Positions 33,317 to 41,336 of a stretch of DNA of 45,744 nucleotides are shown here, piece by piece. Positions within the stretch are counted from its first letter, which is position 1. Every line of letters starts with the position of its first letter. The position numbers and the translations under genes were made by a program. This DNA is from Gammaproteobacteria bacterium (lineage in GTDB: Bacteria; Pseudomonadota; Gammaproteobacteria; GCA-001735895), in contig JAAEMR010000141.1 of NCBI GenBank assembly GCA_024225395.1, positions 1 through 45,744 of the forward strand. Reading direction: 5' to 3'. The notes below the pieces were generated by a model. The model was not told the origin of the DNA. It was given only the letters and a program-made list of their open reading frames with translations, and ran no database searches.

Positions 33317-33835
33317 TTACTTACCACTATCAGCTATAATTTTCTTTTTACGAGGCTTTGGCTTAAGTGACTTAGTCAAAGTTACCATTTCAGCCTTCAC
33401 CATTCTGGTCACCGATTTCTCGATTGCGGAACTCATATTTCCTATTATTTTAGCTAAACCGGCTTCACTTTTTTTGCTAGCCTTTAATGCCGCTTTAACT
33501 TCAGCCAGTTCAGCTCTTAAAGCCTTCATTCTTTCAACTGCTGGATTAGCATTCCTTATAACTTTCTTTTTAGTTGCTGACTTTCTTGCAACTGTTTTCT
33601 TTGCGGGTGCTTTCTTTGCGGGTGCTTTCTTTGCAACTGCTTTTTTTACAGGTGCTTTCTTTGCGGGTGATTTTTTTACTGCTGGCTTTTTTGATACAGC
33701 TTTCTTTGCGGGTGCTTTTTTTGCTGCTGCTTTAGGTCGGCCACGACCCGTTTTTATCACTGGAGTTTTTTTCATTGCTGATTTTTTGGTGGTAACGCTC
33801 TTCTTGGATTTAACAGATTTTTTATTAATAGCCAT
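33317..33835 (-). CDS. Histone H1-like, AT-hook-bearing Lys/Ala/Pro-rich DNA-binding protein
   Basis: The 172-residue protein is very basic. Residues 1-30 are Lys/Ser-rich and contain an AT-hook core (TGRGRPKAA) that would fit the minor groove of AT-rich DNA. A central region of about 50 residues is built of PAKKA-type pentapeptides, as in histone H1 tails, AlgP and HctB-like proteins. The C-terminal part (ERMKALRAELAEVKAALKAS) is a short coiled coil followed by another basic tail (KPKPRKKKIIAD). It probably coats or condenses DNA. A ribosome site (CAGGAT) precedes the ATG. Confidence 0.82.
   Translation of the reverse strand: MAINKKSVKSKKSVTTKKSAMKKTPVIKTGRGRPKAAAKKAPAKKAVSKKPAVKKSPAKKAPVKKAVAKKAPAKKAPAKKTVARKSATKKKVIRNANPAVERMKALRAELAEVKAALKASKKSEAGLAKIIGNMSSAIEKSVTRMVKAEMVTLTKSLKPKPRKKKIIADSGK
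33581..33730. repeat. 15-bp tandem repeat inside the histone-like gene
   Basis: Ten consecutive 15-base units occur, with consensus TTTCTTTGCGGGTGC on the plus strand (A-P-A-K-K on the coding strand). Units at 33596, 33611 and 33701 are identical, the unit at 33656 differs at one base, and the others are more diverged. The unit is a multiple of three, so changes in copy number keep the frame. Confidence 0.85.
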
Positions 33836-33867
33836 TTTATATCCTGATAAGTGATTAACGTATACTG

Positions 33868-33895
33868 ATTATAAAAAGGGATTTATATTTTTCAA
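33868..33895 (-). promoter_or_regulatory. Candidate promoter of the histone-like gene
   Basis: Read on the minus strand: TTGAAA (33895-33890), a 16-base spacer and TATAAT (33873-33868), about 33 bases before the ATG at 33835. Both boxes are close to the sigma70 consensus. Confidence 0.6.
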
Positions 33896-33959
33896 TAATA
33901 TATTGTTGATTTTTACAAACTTTTTTATTATATGGGACGATTTTTAAAATTTTATCGCC

Positions 33960-34397
33960 ATGAATCATAAATTATTAAAAGAATGCCCTTCCGCTAGTTT
34001 GTTTAAACAGATTATTGCGATGATTTACGACAGCTTTTTAATTGTTTCAATTTTATTTATTGGCACCGCCATTCTATTACCTTTCAATCAGGGTGAAGTT
34101 GTTGGCGGATTTTTTTATTCCGTTTATTTACTGCTATTAGTTTTTATTTTTTATAGCTGGTTCTGGAATAAGTCAGGCCAAACTTTAGGCATGAAAGTGT
34201 GGAAAATAAAAATCATCAACGATTATGGTGTTAACCCTTCCTGGCCCGTCTGCTTTTTAAGGTTAATATTTGCATTACTTTCTTTTGGATGTTTTGGATT
34301 AGGTTACTGGTGGAGACTTTTCACCCCCTATACCTGGCATGACCACCTGAGTAATACTCGTATAATTACCATTTCTAAAATACCGAAAGATAGTTGA
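33960..34397 (+). CDS. RDD family membrane protein
   Basis: The 145-residue protein has three hydrophobic segments (MIYDSFLIVSILFIGTAILL, GFFYSVYLLLLVFIFYSWFW, FLRLIFALLSFGCFGLGYW) and RDD hallmarks: an early YDS (in place of the R-D-D start), WNKSGQTLGMKVWKIKI, and the C-terminal DHLSNTRII. RDD proteins are small membrane proteins of unclear function; some have been linked to ion transport. It is divergent from the histone-like gene across an AT-rich 124-bp spacer. Confidence 0.85.
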   Translation: MNHKLLKECPSASLFKQIIAMIYDSFLIVSILFIGTAILLPFNQGEVVGGFFYSVYLLLLVFIFYSWFWNKSGQTLGMKVWKIKIINDYGVNPSWPVCFLRLIFALLSFGCFGLGYWWRLFTPYTWHDHLSNTRIITISKIPKDS

Positions 34398-34437
34398 TTA
34401 GCTTGTAACCATTCAGCGTAGATTCTTTTAAAAGACA

Positions 34438-34796
34438 TTTCATCACGAAGAAAAACAAGTATCTGTAGTCAGAGAACGCTTTAGCTAAGACATATCAGAA
34501 ATAAAACTAACCCTTAGGTCAACAGGGAATTGGATCTATATAAAAACTTGAGAGTACATCTGTTATTTACCGGCTGGAATTGGCTATGAAGCCAACTATA
34601 AACTTAAAAAAATTAGTTAAGTACAACAAAGATGCGTAACGAATTGATGTGCATGGGGAATTTTAAAACACCGTGGTCAGCTGATTGGTGATGAGTGTAT
34701 TTTTGAGTTTTCCAGGTGCACCAAGACCTTGCGTAGACTTTTGTATATTTAGATTGAAAGCACCTGTAATAACACTTCGTGTTTTCGTGGTGCATG
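34438..34796. repeat. Interspersed repeat, type 1, copy E (expanded interior); 434-bp gene-free spacer
   Basis: The left end TTTCATCACGAAGAAAAAC (34438-34456) is mirrored by the right end CACTTCGTGTTTTCGTGGTG (34773-34792). As in B and C, the right end is followed by TTTTGAC (34811-34817). The interior is about 320 bases, more than twice that of other copies, and shows no gene, suggesting an inserted or unrelated sequence between type 1 ends. The remainder of the 34398-34831 spacer holds nothing else I can identify. Confidence 0.5.
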
Positions 34797-34831
34797 TTCT
34801 TAAATATGTATTTTGACACTGAATAGCTACA

Positions 34832-35902
34832 TTAGCTTTTAATAACTTTTCGATGAATTAAAAAAGCCGTAAATAGTATAAACAGTAATGTCGGGGTAAG
34901 CGCATTTACAAATGCAGCAACTTTTAATTGCTCACCTAACTGAATTAATACCTTATCTAAAACTACATAAACCAGTCCTAAAAGGATTCCGGTAATAATA
35001 CGTTGACCGGCATTACTGTTTCGCTGTGAACCTAATACAAATGGAATAGCCAGGATGGACATCACCATCACGGTGAGGGGGAAGTAAACTTTCTTCCAGA
35101 ATGAAAGTGATTCTGCAGCTGAATTTAAATGATTTTCGTCCAGGAAGCTGACATAAGTATATAAATCTAAACTGGACATCTGCCTGGGTTTTACGACCAG
35201 GGATTGAAGTAATTTTTCTGACAAGTTGCCTTCATAGAGCAATTGTTTTTTATGAATAACCGAGATTTTGCTTTCCGTTAAAAGCGATTTTTTAACCTGT
35301 TGTAACATCCAGCTCTGATCTTTAATAAAAGCTTTTCGAGCAAAAGTGGTTGATTGCAATTTATCCTGATCATCAAGATGATAAATTTCAATAAACTTCG
35401 CATTTCCATCAGGGAATAATTGCTGGATAAAAATTATATTATTACGATCCTTTATCCATAAACCTTTTCTGGACTGCATACTAACCCTGGATGAAATGCC
35501 TGAGGTTTTAATTTCTTTTGCAGAGGTTTCACTATAGGGAACCACAAAGTCTGATATCACATAAGCGATTAATGCCAGTATAAAAGCCGCCTGTGAAACA
35601 GCCAGAATAAATCTTCTAACAGAAACTCCAGAAGACTGGAAAGCAATCAACTCACTATTTGAAGCCAGGTTACCCAGAGTTAACATGCTGCCCAACAGTG
35701 CCGCCAGAGGCATAAAATCTACAACTTTCGCTGGAGCACTTAGTAACAGAAACTGGGTAAATTTCCAGGGACCAAAGTTACCCTGCCCCAAATGATCGAT
35801 TTGCTGTATCAAGGTAAAAAAAAGACTCAGGCTAACAAGAATTATTAATACCAGTGCTGTGCCTTTAAAAATATTAATTGCCAGGTACCTTGAAAAAATC
35901 AT
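34832..35902 (-). CDS. lptG: LPS export ABC transporter permease LptG
   Basis: The 356-residue YjgP/YjgQ family permease has three N-terminal helices (TALVLIILVSLSLFFTLIQQ and others), a periplasmic beta-jellyroll (about 130-250) and three C-terminal helices (VYFPLTVMVMSILAIPFVLG, ITGILLGLVYVVLDKV). It forms LptB2FG with LptF and moves lipopolysaccharide from the inner membrane to the LptA bridge. Its ATG overlaps the lptF stop by 4 bases, so the pair is translationally coupled. Confidence 0.93.
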   Translation of the reverse strand: MIFSRYLAINIFKGTALVLIILVSLSLFFTLIQQIDHLGQGNFGPWKFTQFLLLSAPAKVVDFMPLAALLGSMLTLGNLASNSELIAFQSSGVSVRRFILAVSQAAFILALIAYVISDFVVPYSETSAKEIKTSGISSRVSMQSRKGLWIKDRNNIIFIQQLFPDGNAKFIEIYHLDDQDKLQSTTFARKAFIKDQSWMLQQVKKSLLTESKISVIHKKQLLYEGNLSEKLLQSLVVKPRQMSSLDLYTYVSFLDENHLNSAAESLSFWKKVYFPLTVMVMSILAIPFVLGSQRNSNAGQRIITGILLGLVYVVLDKVLIQLGEQLKVAAFVNALTPTLLFILFTAFLIHRKVIKS

Positions 35903-36993
35903 TTTCCTTTACCTCGCCAGAATACTATAGCCTGTTTCGTCCTCTGCTTTAAAAGTAACAGGGTAAAAACACCAAACAGAAGATGCACCCACCAGAAATT
36001 CAACCAGATGGGTAAACTGCCTCTTTCCATGGCTCCTTTAGTAAATCCCAGCAGGTTCAGATAAACTATAAAGACTAAAAGCGCCAGACCCACGCGCCCA
36101 TAACGTCCCTGGCGCGGAGAAATATAAGAAAGAGGCACCGCTAATAGACCTAGTACAATCAAGGTGAGCGGAATATTCAGGCGCCAGAACAACTCAACAG
36201 CATCCCTGTGTTTATTTGATTGCTGAAGCTGACTAAAGTGTTTTTCAGAGGGTTTCAACGGTTTTACTTTAGTCTGATTTTTTCCCAGTAAAATACCGTG
36301 AGTATCAAACTCAATAATTTTATAATCAACATTTCCCGCCTTGCCTTCATAACGGGTACCCGGGCCTACTTCAAGGAAAAGATCACCGCTATTATCATGC
36401 AGTTTATGCTTACCGAATTTTGCCGTTTCCAGCACATTGGTCTGATTGCCTTTTTGAGTGATAATAACGTCCTGTATTTCAAGTTTGTCAGCAGACATAG
36501 ATTGCATAAAAAATACATTTTTCTTATCTTTACTTAAATTGAACTGACCGACTTTTAGTTGCTGAAATTGATGAACATCCTTCTTCACATCAACTATTTG
36601 TTTGGACGCCTGTAAAGCTTCCGCACTCAACCAGATACTTAACCAGGCCGTTAGCAGGGCGATCGGTAACATAATTATCAAAACAGCTTTATACAGTTGT
36701 TTATAACCGTAACCACAGGCATGTAAGACCACTAACTCATGATCTTTATATAAACGTCCTAAAGCAAACACCACTCCGAGAAAAAAACCCAGCGGTAAAA
36801 GAAAAGATAAAATTCGAACTGATTGACTTAAAAATACCGGTAGCATTGCTTCGACAGGAATCTCTCCATCTGATATTTCTGATAACACCCTGCCCAGGGT
36901 ATTACTCATAAGAATTACGAACAATATTAAAATAGTCGCAGCACTACTTTTAAATATCTCGAGAATTAGATAACGTTGAACAATGGATAGCAT
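35899..36993 (-). CDS. lptF: LPS export ABC transporter permease LptF
   Basis: The 364-residue partner of LptG has the same layout: three N-terminal helices, a periplasmic jellyroll (about 125-265, including GQFNLSKDKKNVFFMQSMS and GPGTRYEGKAGNVDYKI) and three C-terminal helices (LFWRLNIPLTLIVLGLLAVP). The conserved ISPRQGRYGR loop is typical of LptF. It is the first gene of the pair and is divergent from pepA, the usual arrangement in gammaproteobacteria. Confidence 0.93.
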   Translation of the reverse strand: MLSIVQRYLILEIFKSSAATILILFVILMSNTLGRVLSEISDGEIPVEAMLPVFLSQSVRILSFLLPLGFFLGVVFALGRLYKDHELVVLHACGYGYKQLYKAVLIIMLPIALLTAWLSIWLSAEALQASKQIVDVKKDVHQFQQLKVGQFNLSKDKKNVFFMQSMSADKLEIQDVIITQKGNQTNVLETAKFGKHKLHDNSGDLFLEVGPGTRYEGKAGNVDYKIIEFDTHGILLGKNQTKVKPLKPSEKHFSQLQQSNKHRDAVELFWRLNIPLTLIVLGLLAVPLSYISPRQGRYGRVGLALLVFIVYLNLLGFTKGAMERGSLPIWLNFWWVHLLFGVFTLLLLKQRTKQAIVFWRGKGK

Positions 36994-37079
36994 TATTGGA
37001 TTTTAATTGTCTGAATGAGTATAAGCAATTAACTAAACTACTTAAAAGCTGAAAAACGCAAAATCAACCGGGTTGTTAT

Positions 37080-37113
37080 TTGCAACTTAAGCTAACTTAT
37101 ACCATTATAATGG
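37080..37113 (+). promoter_or_regulatory. Candidate pepA promoter region
   Basis: A perfect TATAAT (37106-37111) lies within the palindrome CCATTATAATGG (37102-37113), with TTGCAA upstream at 37080-37085. The 20-base spacer is long, so the -35 assignment is uncertain. The palindrome also gives a TATAAT on the other strand, toward lptF. The leader to the pepA ATG is about 125 bases with no other clear element. Confidence 0.35.
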
Positions 37114-37242
37114 TTAATTTCCGGATGAATCCTGAATGGATCATTTTGGGCTCTAAAAACACTCTTGAAAGCCTTGCTGAAACATGACCTTAAAGTCGAT
37201 GATAGCAGGGCTTTCCACCTGTTAAACATAGGGTAAGTATCT

Positions 37243-38736
37243 ATGGAATTTAATGTAAAAAGCGGTAATCCTGAAAAGCAACGTACAGCCTGTTTAATTC
37301 TTGGCGTATCACAACCTCGAAAATTATCGCATGCTGGTCGCCAGATCGATAAAATGAGCGATGGTTATCTATCAACCATTATTCGTCGTGGAGATATGGA
37401 CGGTAAGCTGGGCCAAACACGAGTCCTGCATAATGTACCCGGTACTCTATCTGATCGTGTATTACTGGTTGGCTGTGGTAAAGATAAAGATTTAAATGAA
37501 ATAACTTATTTGAAAATTCTTGATAATCTTTCGGGTGCACTGGAAAACCTCGGCGCGATGGAAGCCTACTCTTATCTCACCGATATCAATATAAAAGGTC
37601 GTTCCATTGACTGGAAAATTAGTCAGACTGTCATGCAAATGGAAAAAAATCGTTACCATTGCGAACAGCTTAAAAGACAAAAAAGTGAAGCACCCAAAGG
37701 AATTCGTAAACTGGTAATGAACGTACCCAGTCGAAGAGAGCTAAACATCGGTGAGCAAGCTATCCAGCAGGGAACTGCTATTAGTTCAGGGGTCAGCCTG
37801 GCAAAAGATCTGGGGAATTTACCAGGTAATATTTGTACGCCTACTTATCTTGCCGAACAGGCCCGGCGTCTGGAGAAAACATTCCCTCCCCTGGTGGTCG
37901 AAATTCTCGAAGAAGAAGACATAAAGAGCCTGGAGATGGGATCATTCCTGTCTGTTGCTGCCGGTAGTCGTCAACCGGCCAAGCTCATTTCACTGGAATA
38001 TCATGGTGGTCCGTCAGATCAGAAACCTGTTGTACTGGTGGGTAAAGGCGTCACCTTTGACTCCGGTGGTATTTCTCTAAAACCCGGCGCGGCAATGGAT
38101 GAAATGAAATATGATATGTGTGGCGCAGCATCCGTGCTTGGAACTGTTTCTGCAGTTGCCGAAATGCAGTTGCCTATCAACCTGGTCGGTATTATTCCTG
38201 CCACAGAAAATATGCCTGATGGTCTGGCGACCAGACCCGGTGATATAGTCACCAGCATGTCAGGGCTCACTATTGAAATATTGAATACTGATGCTGAAGG
38301 GCGCCTGATTCTTTGTGATGCCTTAACCTATGCAGAAAAATTTGATCCTGACGTTGTCATCGATATAGCCACCCTGACGGGTGCCTGCATTGTTGCTTTA
38401 GGTAGAAACCCTTCTGCCGTATTAGGAAACCACAGTCCACTGGTAAATGATTTAATCAGCTCAGGTAAACAAATTGAAGACAAGGTATGGGAACTCCCTT
38501 TATGGGATGAATACCAGGAACAGCTAAAAAGTAATTTTGCCGATATAGCCAATATTGGTGGCCGGGAGGCCGGCACGATTACTGCTGCCTGCTTTTTATC
38601 CCGCTTCACCAAAAAATACAAATGGGCTCACCTGGATATAGCCGGGACCGCCTGGGTTTCCGGTGACAAAAAAGGTGCCACAGGGCGTCCTGTTCCACTG
38701 TTAACCCAGTACATACTGGGTCGACTCGAAGAATAG
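37243..38736 (+). CDS. pepA: Leucyl aminopeptidase (M17)
   Basis: The 497-residue protein has an N-terminal macro-like domain (about 1-160) and a C-terminal M17 peptidase domain with the metal ligands and active site in VGKGVTFDSGGISLKPG and NTDAEGRLILCDAL. It releases N-terminal residues as a hexamer with two divalent metals; in E. coli PepA also binds DNA in Xer recombination at cer and in carAB control. AGGGTAAG precedes the ATG. It starts the pepA-holC-acidic protein unit. Confidence 0.95.
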   Translation: MEFNVKSGNPEKQRTACLILGVSQPRKLSHAGRQIDKMSDGYLSTIIRRGDMDGKLGQTRVLHNVPGTLSDRVLLVGCGKDKDLNEITYLKILDNLSGALENLGAMEAYSYLTDINIKGRSIDWKISQTVMQMEKNRYHCEQLKRQKSEAPKGIRKLVMNVPSRRELNIGEQAIQQGTAISSGVSLAKDLGNLPGNICTPTYLAEQARRLEKTFPPLVVEILEEEDIKSLEMGSFLSVAAGSRQPAKLISLEYHGGPSDQKPVVLVGKGVTFDSGGISLKPGAAMDEMKYDMCGAASVLGTVSAVAEMQLPINLVGIIPATENMPDGLATRPGDIVTSMSGLTIEILNTDAEGRLILCDALTYAEKFDPDVVIDIATLTGACIVALGRNPSAVLGNHSPLVNDLISSGKQIEDKVWELPLWDEYQEQLKSNFADIANIGGREAGTITAACFLSRFTKKYKWAHLDIAGTAWVSGDKKGATGRPVPLLTQYILGRLEE

Positions 38737-38772
38737 GGCCCGGTGGATAAGTAACAGACAAAGTACTATTTT

Positions 38773-39186
38773 ATGACACGCATAGATTTTTATGACATAA
38801 GCCAGTCACATCACACGACTGATGGTCTGGTTTGCAAGTTGTGTCATAAAGCCTTGCAGGGTAAACAAAATGTTCTTTTGCTCACTGCCAACCAGAACCA
38901 GTCAAATAGACTGGATCGAATGTTATGGACCAGCGAAGATGAAAGTTTTCTGCCACATGACCAGCAGGAACAGGAAGGTCTGCTAACCCCGATTCTTATC
39001 AACCATCAGGCAGACCCTCGAGGTGAAAGGCAGTTACTGATTAATTTGAGCAACGAAATACCACAATTCTTTGCTCAATTTGAACGTGTAATCGAACTGG
39101 TTGCTGACGATAATAAACAACATGCCCGTTCCCATTACAGCTTTTATAAAGACCGTGGTTATGAACTGAACCATCACAAACTATGA
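38773..39186 (+). CDS. holC: DNA polymerase III subunit chi
   Basis: The 137-residue protein matches HolC: TRIDFYDIS at the start, VCKLCHKALQGKQNVLLLT, LDRMLWTSEDESFLPHDQQ and the C-terminal ARSHYSFYKDRGYELNHHKL. Chi links the clamp loader to single-stranded DNA binding protein. Position after pepA is conserved. The next gene begins within its stop codon (ATGA overlap). Confidence 0.93.
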   Translation: MTRIDFYDISQSHHTTDGLVCKLCHKALQGKQNVLLLTANQNQSNRLDRMLWTSEDESFLPHDQQEQEGLLTPILINHQADPRGERQLLINLSNEIPQFFAQFERVIELVADDNKQHARSHYSFYKDRGYELNHHKL

Positions 39187-39536
39187 GTAACGAATCCGAC
39201 ATTCCACTATTACAGGATCTTTTGTTCAAAGGACAGCCTGATAGCGGGAATAAAGAATCAGAATATTCTGACGATGAAAACAAAGATGTTGAAATTGAGC
39301 AGGATGAGACAAATAGTGATTCTAGCAGTGAACAGCAAGTCCATCATGTTGAACTTGCTGAATCACTAGAACCTGAGGAAGAATTGCAGGAAGAACTTCC
39401 TGAAGAACTTCCTGACGATATAGAATCCAGCTACCAGCAACGAATTGTCGATGAGGAAATTCGACGTATCATGGAAAAGCATATGGACAAGGCTTATACA
39501 GAAATTAAAAAATTACTGAAAGATAAAATTTCCTGA
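39183..39536 (+). CDS. Acidic small protein of unknown function between holC and valS
   Basis: The 117-residue protein starts with the short motif SDIPLLQDLL, continues with a long acidic, low-complexity region (Glu/Asp/Ser, about 20-85, ending EELPEELPDDI) and ends in an amphipathic helix (RIVDEEIRRIMEKHMDKAYTEIKKLLKDKI). A short acidic protein with an IPxL-type start and a helical tail is a recurrent pattern in proteobacteria, but I know no characterised member. Translational coupling with holC suggests a replication-related or co-regulated role; that is inference. Confidence 0.7.
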   Translation: MSNESDIPLLQDLLFKGQPDSGNKESEYSDDENKDVEIEQDETNSDSSSEQQVHHVELAESLEPEEELQEELPEELPDDIESSYQQRIVDEEIRRIMEKHMDKAYTEIKKLLKDKIS

Positions 39537-39567
39537 CTAAATTTCTTTCCACGAGAAATATCCCCCC

Positions 39568-39592
39568 TTCCTACATTGATAACTGGTAGGAA
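39568..39592. other. Hairpin between convergent genes
   Basis: TTCCTAC (39568-39574) pairs with GTAGGAA (39586-39592) around an 11-base loop in the 83-base gap between the acidic-protein gene and the DUF4442 gene. No T-run follows on either strand in the correct place, so it is only a weak terminator candidate. Confidence 0.35.
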
Positions 39593-39619
39593 AAACACAT
39601 CCCTGTCAATCCTCCCCTG

Positions 39620-40099
39620 CTAATTATCTTTTTCCGGCCCGATCAACCAGCTGGCTGAAGCAGTGGCCACCACATCACCCTCTTCGTTGGTAATTTCACC
39701 CTGAATGAGCATTTCTTTTTTCTCATTCGTGACAGGTATTTCACACAAACATTTAGCCGTGAGTAACCCCCTGGCTTTTTTTAAATACTGCATTTGAATA
39801 CCCGTCAGAATGCCGCGAGTATTATCCGGAAGACTATTCATTAATGTCAGTCCGGTCACCAGCTCAGCCAAATTCAATAATGCAATTGCATGCGTGGACT
39901 TCAAGTGATTTCTTACCCGGCGGTGCTCCTGAAGAGTCACCACTCCACACCCGGGTTCCAGTTGAATCACAGAAGCAGAAATAGTCCCCGAATAAGGTGC
40001 CATAAAACCGACTGCTTTACTAAAAAACCACTGACCAAATGGTAGGCCAGCACAAATCCGCCAATATTTCCTTAAGTTAGGACCAATGGATGATGACAT
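39620..40099 (-). CDS. DUF4442 hotdog-fold (thioesterase-like) protein
   Basis: With the start at ATG 40099 the protein has 159 residues and is a DUF4442 hotdog domain: YSGTISASVIQLEPGCGVVTL, RNHLKSTHAIALLNLAELVTGLTLM, RGILTGIQMQYLKKARG and a C-terminal strand DVVATASASWLIG. The HAIALLNLAE helix carries the usual hotdog active region, and thioesterase activity on acyl-CoA is likely but untested. A longer frame reaches 40225, but its extra 42 residues (YVNSSVYLCGFVVLYQFIKC) lack conservation and would be unusual; I reject it. Confidence 0.78.
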   Translation of the reverse strand: MSSSIGPNLRKYWRICAGLPFGQWFFSKAVGFMAPYSGTISASVIQLEPGCGVVTLQEHRRVRNHLKSTHAIALLNLAELVTGLTLMNSLPDNTRGILTGIQMQYLKKARGLLTAKCLCEIPVTNEKKEMLIQGEITNEEGDVVATASASWLIGPEKDN

Positions 40100-40351
40100 A
40101 TCGAAATACTCGATAAATAAAAGTAATTTAGCACACTTTATAAATTGATATAGAACAACAAAACCACATAAATAAACTGAGCTGTTAACATAAAAACAAA
40201 AAACAGCCTTTATTTCCAATATCAATACATTTAAGCACTTGATTTATCAATATATTTTTTGCAATTACAATAATATTAATCGACTACCGGTCGCACAAAT
40301 CCATCAATAATAAAAATTATTATTTAATCTGAAGTGGTTAAAATTCTTCCA
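40100..40351. other. AT-rich 252-bp spacer
   Basis: No gene is evident. It contains an inverted ATCGA-GTATT-TCGAT on the minus strand (40099-40113) directly upstream of the DUF4442 start and an A/T-only hairpin (about 40304-40325) between the two minus-strand genes. The latter could terminate the PDC gene, though its stem lacks G-C pairs. Confidence 0.4.
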
Positions 40352-41299
40352 TCACTTAACCCCAAACCAGAAACTATTATCCTTGTCCAGAAATTCTTTA
40401 TAAGGCACATAATGAGAACCATCACAGGAAAAATTCAACCCCACTTTTTCATTCACAATATTTAATGACGCTGCACGTAAATAAATAGTTTCATCAGCAA
40501 ATCTAAGCTTTTTGAATTGTTTGAAAATTTTAGCAATTTTTTTGCGTGGAATCTTTGCCTGATAAAAATATTCTCTCTTTGGAAATGCCAGGCATAAACT
40601 GGCATCGGTCAGTTCATCAATATTGAGTATCTGGTAATCATAAGGTGAGTCCACTAACCAGATGGTTGCCCGACTACTGGAAAAGTGTAGTTTTACATGA
40701 AATACACCATGAGAAATCAGCAGCTCGGTAATAAGATCCAGCACATCATCAATTTTTTCATCCATTGCACTAACCGTTCGCTGCTGAGCAAATAAACCAC
40801 CCCGGATTGCCGGGTCACCCTTCATCTGTAACCAGCCCTTTTTATCCAGATTGAGTTTTGCGGTATAGGGTAGTTTGCGTAAATCAAAGTCAGCACCCAG
40901 ATAACCGAGGATCCGGCCATCTTCGTCATAAAAGGTTTGAACCGCAGTAAGTGAAGGTCTTCTGCGAAAGCGACTGATATAGGCATCAGACAGATAAAAC
41001 GGGTCACCCTTTAAAGCTCGTTGCATATAAGGTCGCGCAGCACGGTCTCTTCCCCTTTGTCCTTCTTTAAGTTTTTTTCGACTCACTGTAGCACTCAGCT
41101 GGCGAGCCGAGTGATCAAGCACCCATAGATATTTGACAAAACTGTATTGCTTAAAATGATTCTGTAGCAACTTATCAAGTTTATCCGGTTGATCTATCAA
41201 CGGGGAACATTGCTGACCCAGTTGATTCATGCTATCGGATAAAAACTGCTTTAATATCTGTCGCTGTCGTACAACGTGATCGAGTATTGTTGAGCCCAT
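40352..41299 (-). CDS. Orphan PDC (Cache-like) sensor protein without output domain
   Basis: The 315-residue protein has an N-terminal PDC/Cache-like sensor domain: a leading helix (LDHVVRQRQILKQFLSDSMN), LWVLDHSARQLSATVSR, the RDRAARPYMQRALKGDPFYLS segment and TAVQTFYDEDGRILGYLGADFDL, all typical of dCache ligand-binding. No membrane helix, signal peptide, or kinase, GGDEF or methyl-accepting domain is present. The C-terminal half (about 180-315) shows no motif I recognise. It may bind a small molecule in the cytoplasm. The first residues lack a signal and the 197-bp region upstream has repeated ATGACA motifs. Confidence 0.7.
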   Translation of the reverse strand: MGSTILDHVVRQRQILKQFLSDSMNQLGQQCSPLIDQPDKLDKLLQNHFKQYSFVKYLWVLDHSARQLSATVSRKKLKEGQRGRDRAARPYMQRALKGDPFYLSDAYISRFRRRPSLTAVQTFYDEDGRILGYLGADFDLRKLPYTAKLNLDKKGWLQMKGDPAIRGGLFAQQRTVSAMDEKIDDVLDLITELLISHGVFHVKLHFSSSRATIWLVDSPYDYQILNIDELTDASLCLAFPKREYFYQAKIPRKKIAKIFKQFKKLRFADETIYLRAASLNIVNEKVGLNFSCDGSHYVPYKEFLDKDNSFWFGVK

Positions 41300-41336
41300 T
41301 CAATGCTATTTGTTGATTCTAGATCACTACATTATA

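Noticed and set aside
33581-33730. CRISPR-like array
   Set aside because: Repeats are 15 bases, contiguous without spacers, and lie inside a gene in frame.
33474-33854. 126-codon plus-strand frame opposite the histone-like gene
   Set aside because: It is a product of the repeated Lys/Ala/Pro codons; the translation is low-complexity Phe/Ala/Gly, without a ribosome site, and the minus-strand gene has a proper promoter, ribosome site and terminator.
34613-34819. 68-codon minus-strand frame in the copy E spacer
   Set aside because: It covers the right end of the repeat, has no family features or ribosome site, and its composition (many Lys, Tyr, His, Cys) is unlike real genes here.
40100-40225. 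N-terminal extension of the DUF4442 protein
   Set aside because: The extra residues are hydrophobic/cysteine-rich without a plausible signal structure, and the conserved domain begins right after ATG 40099.
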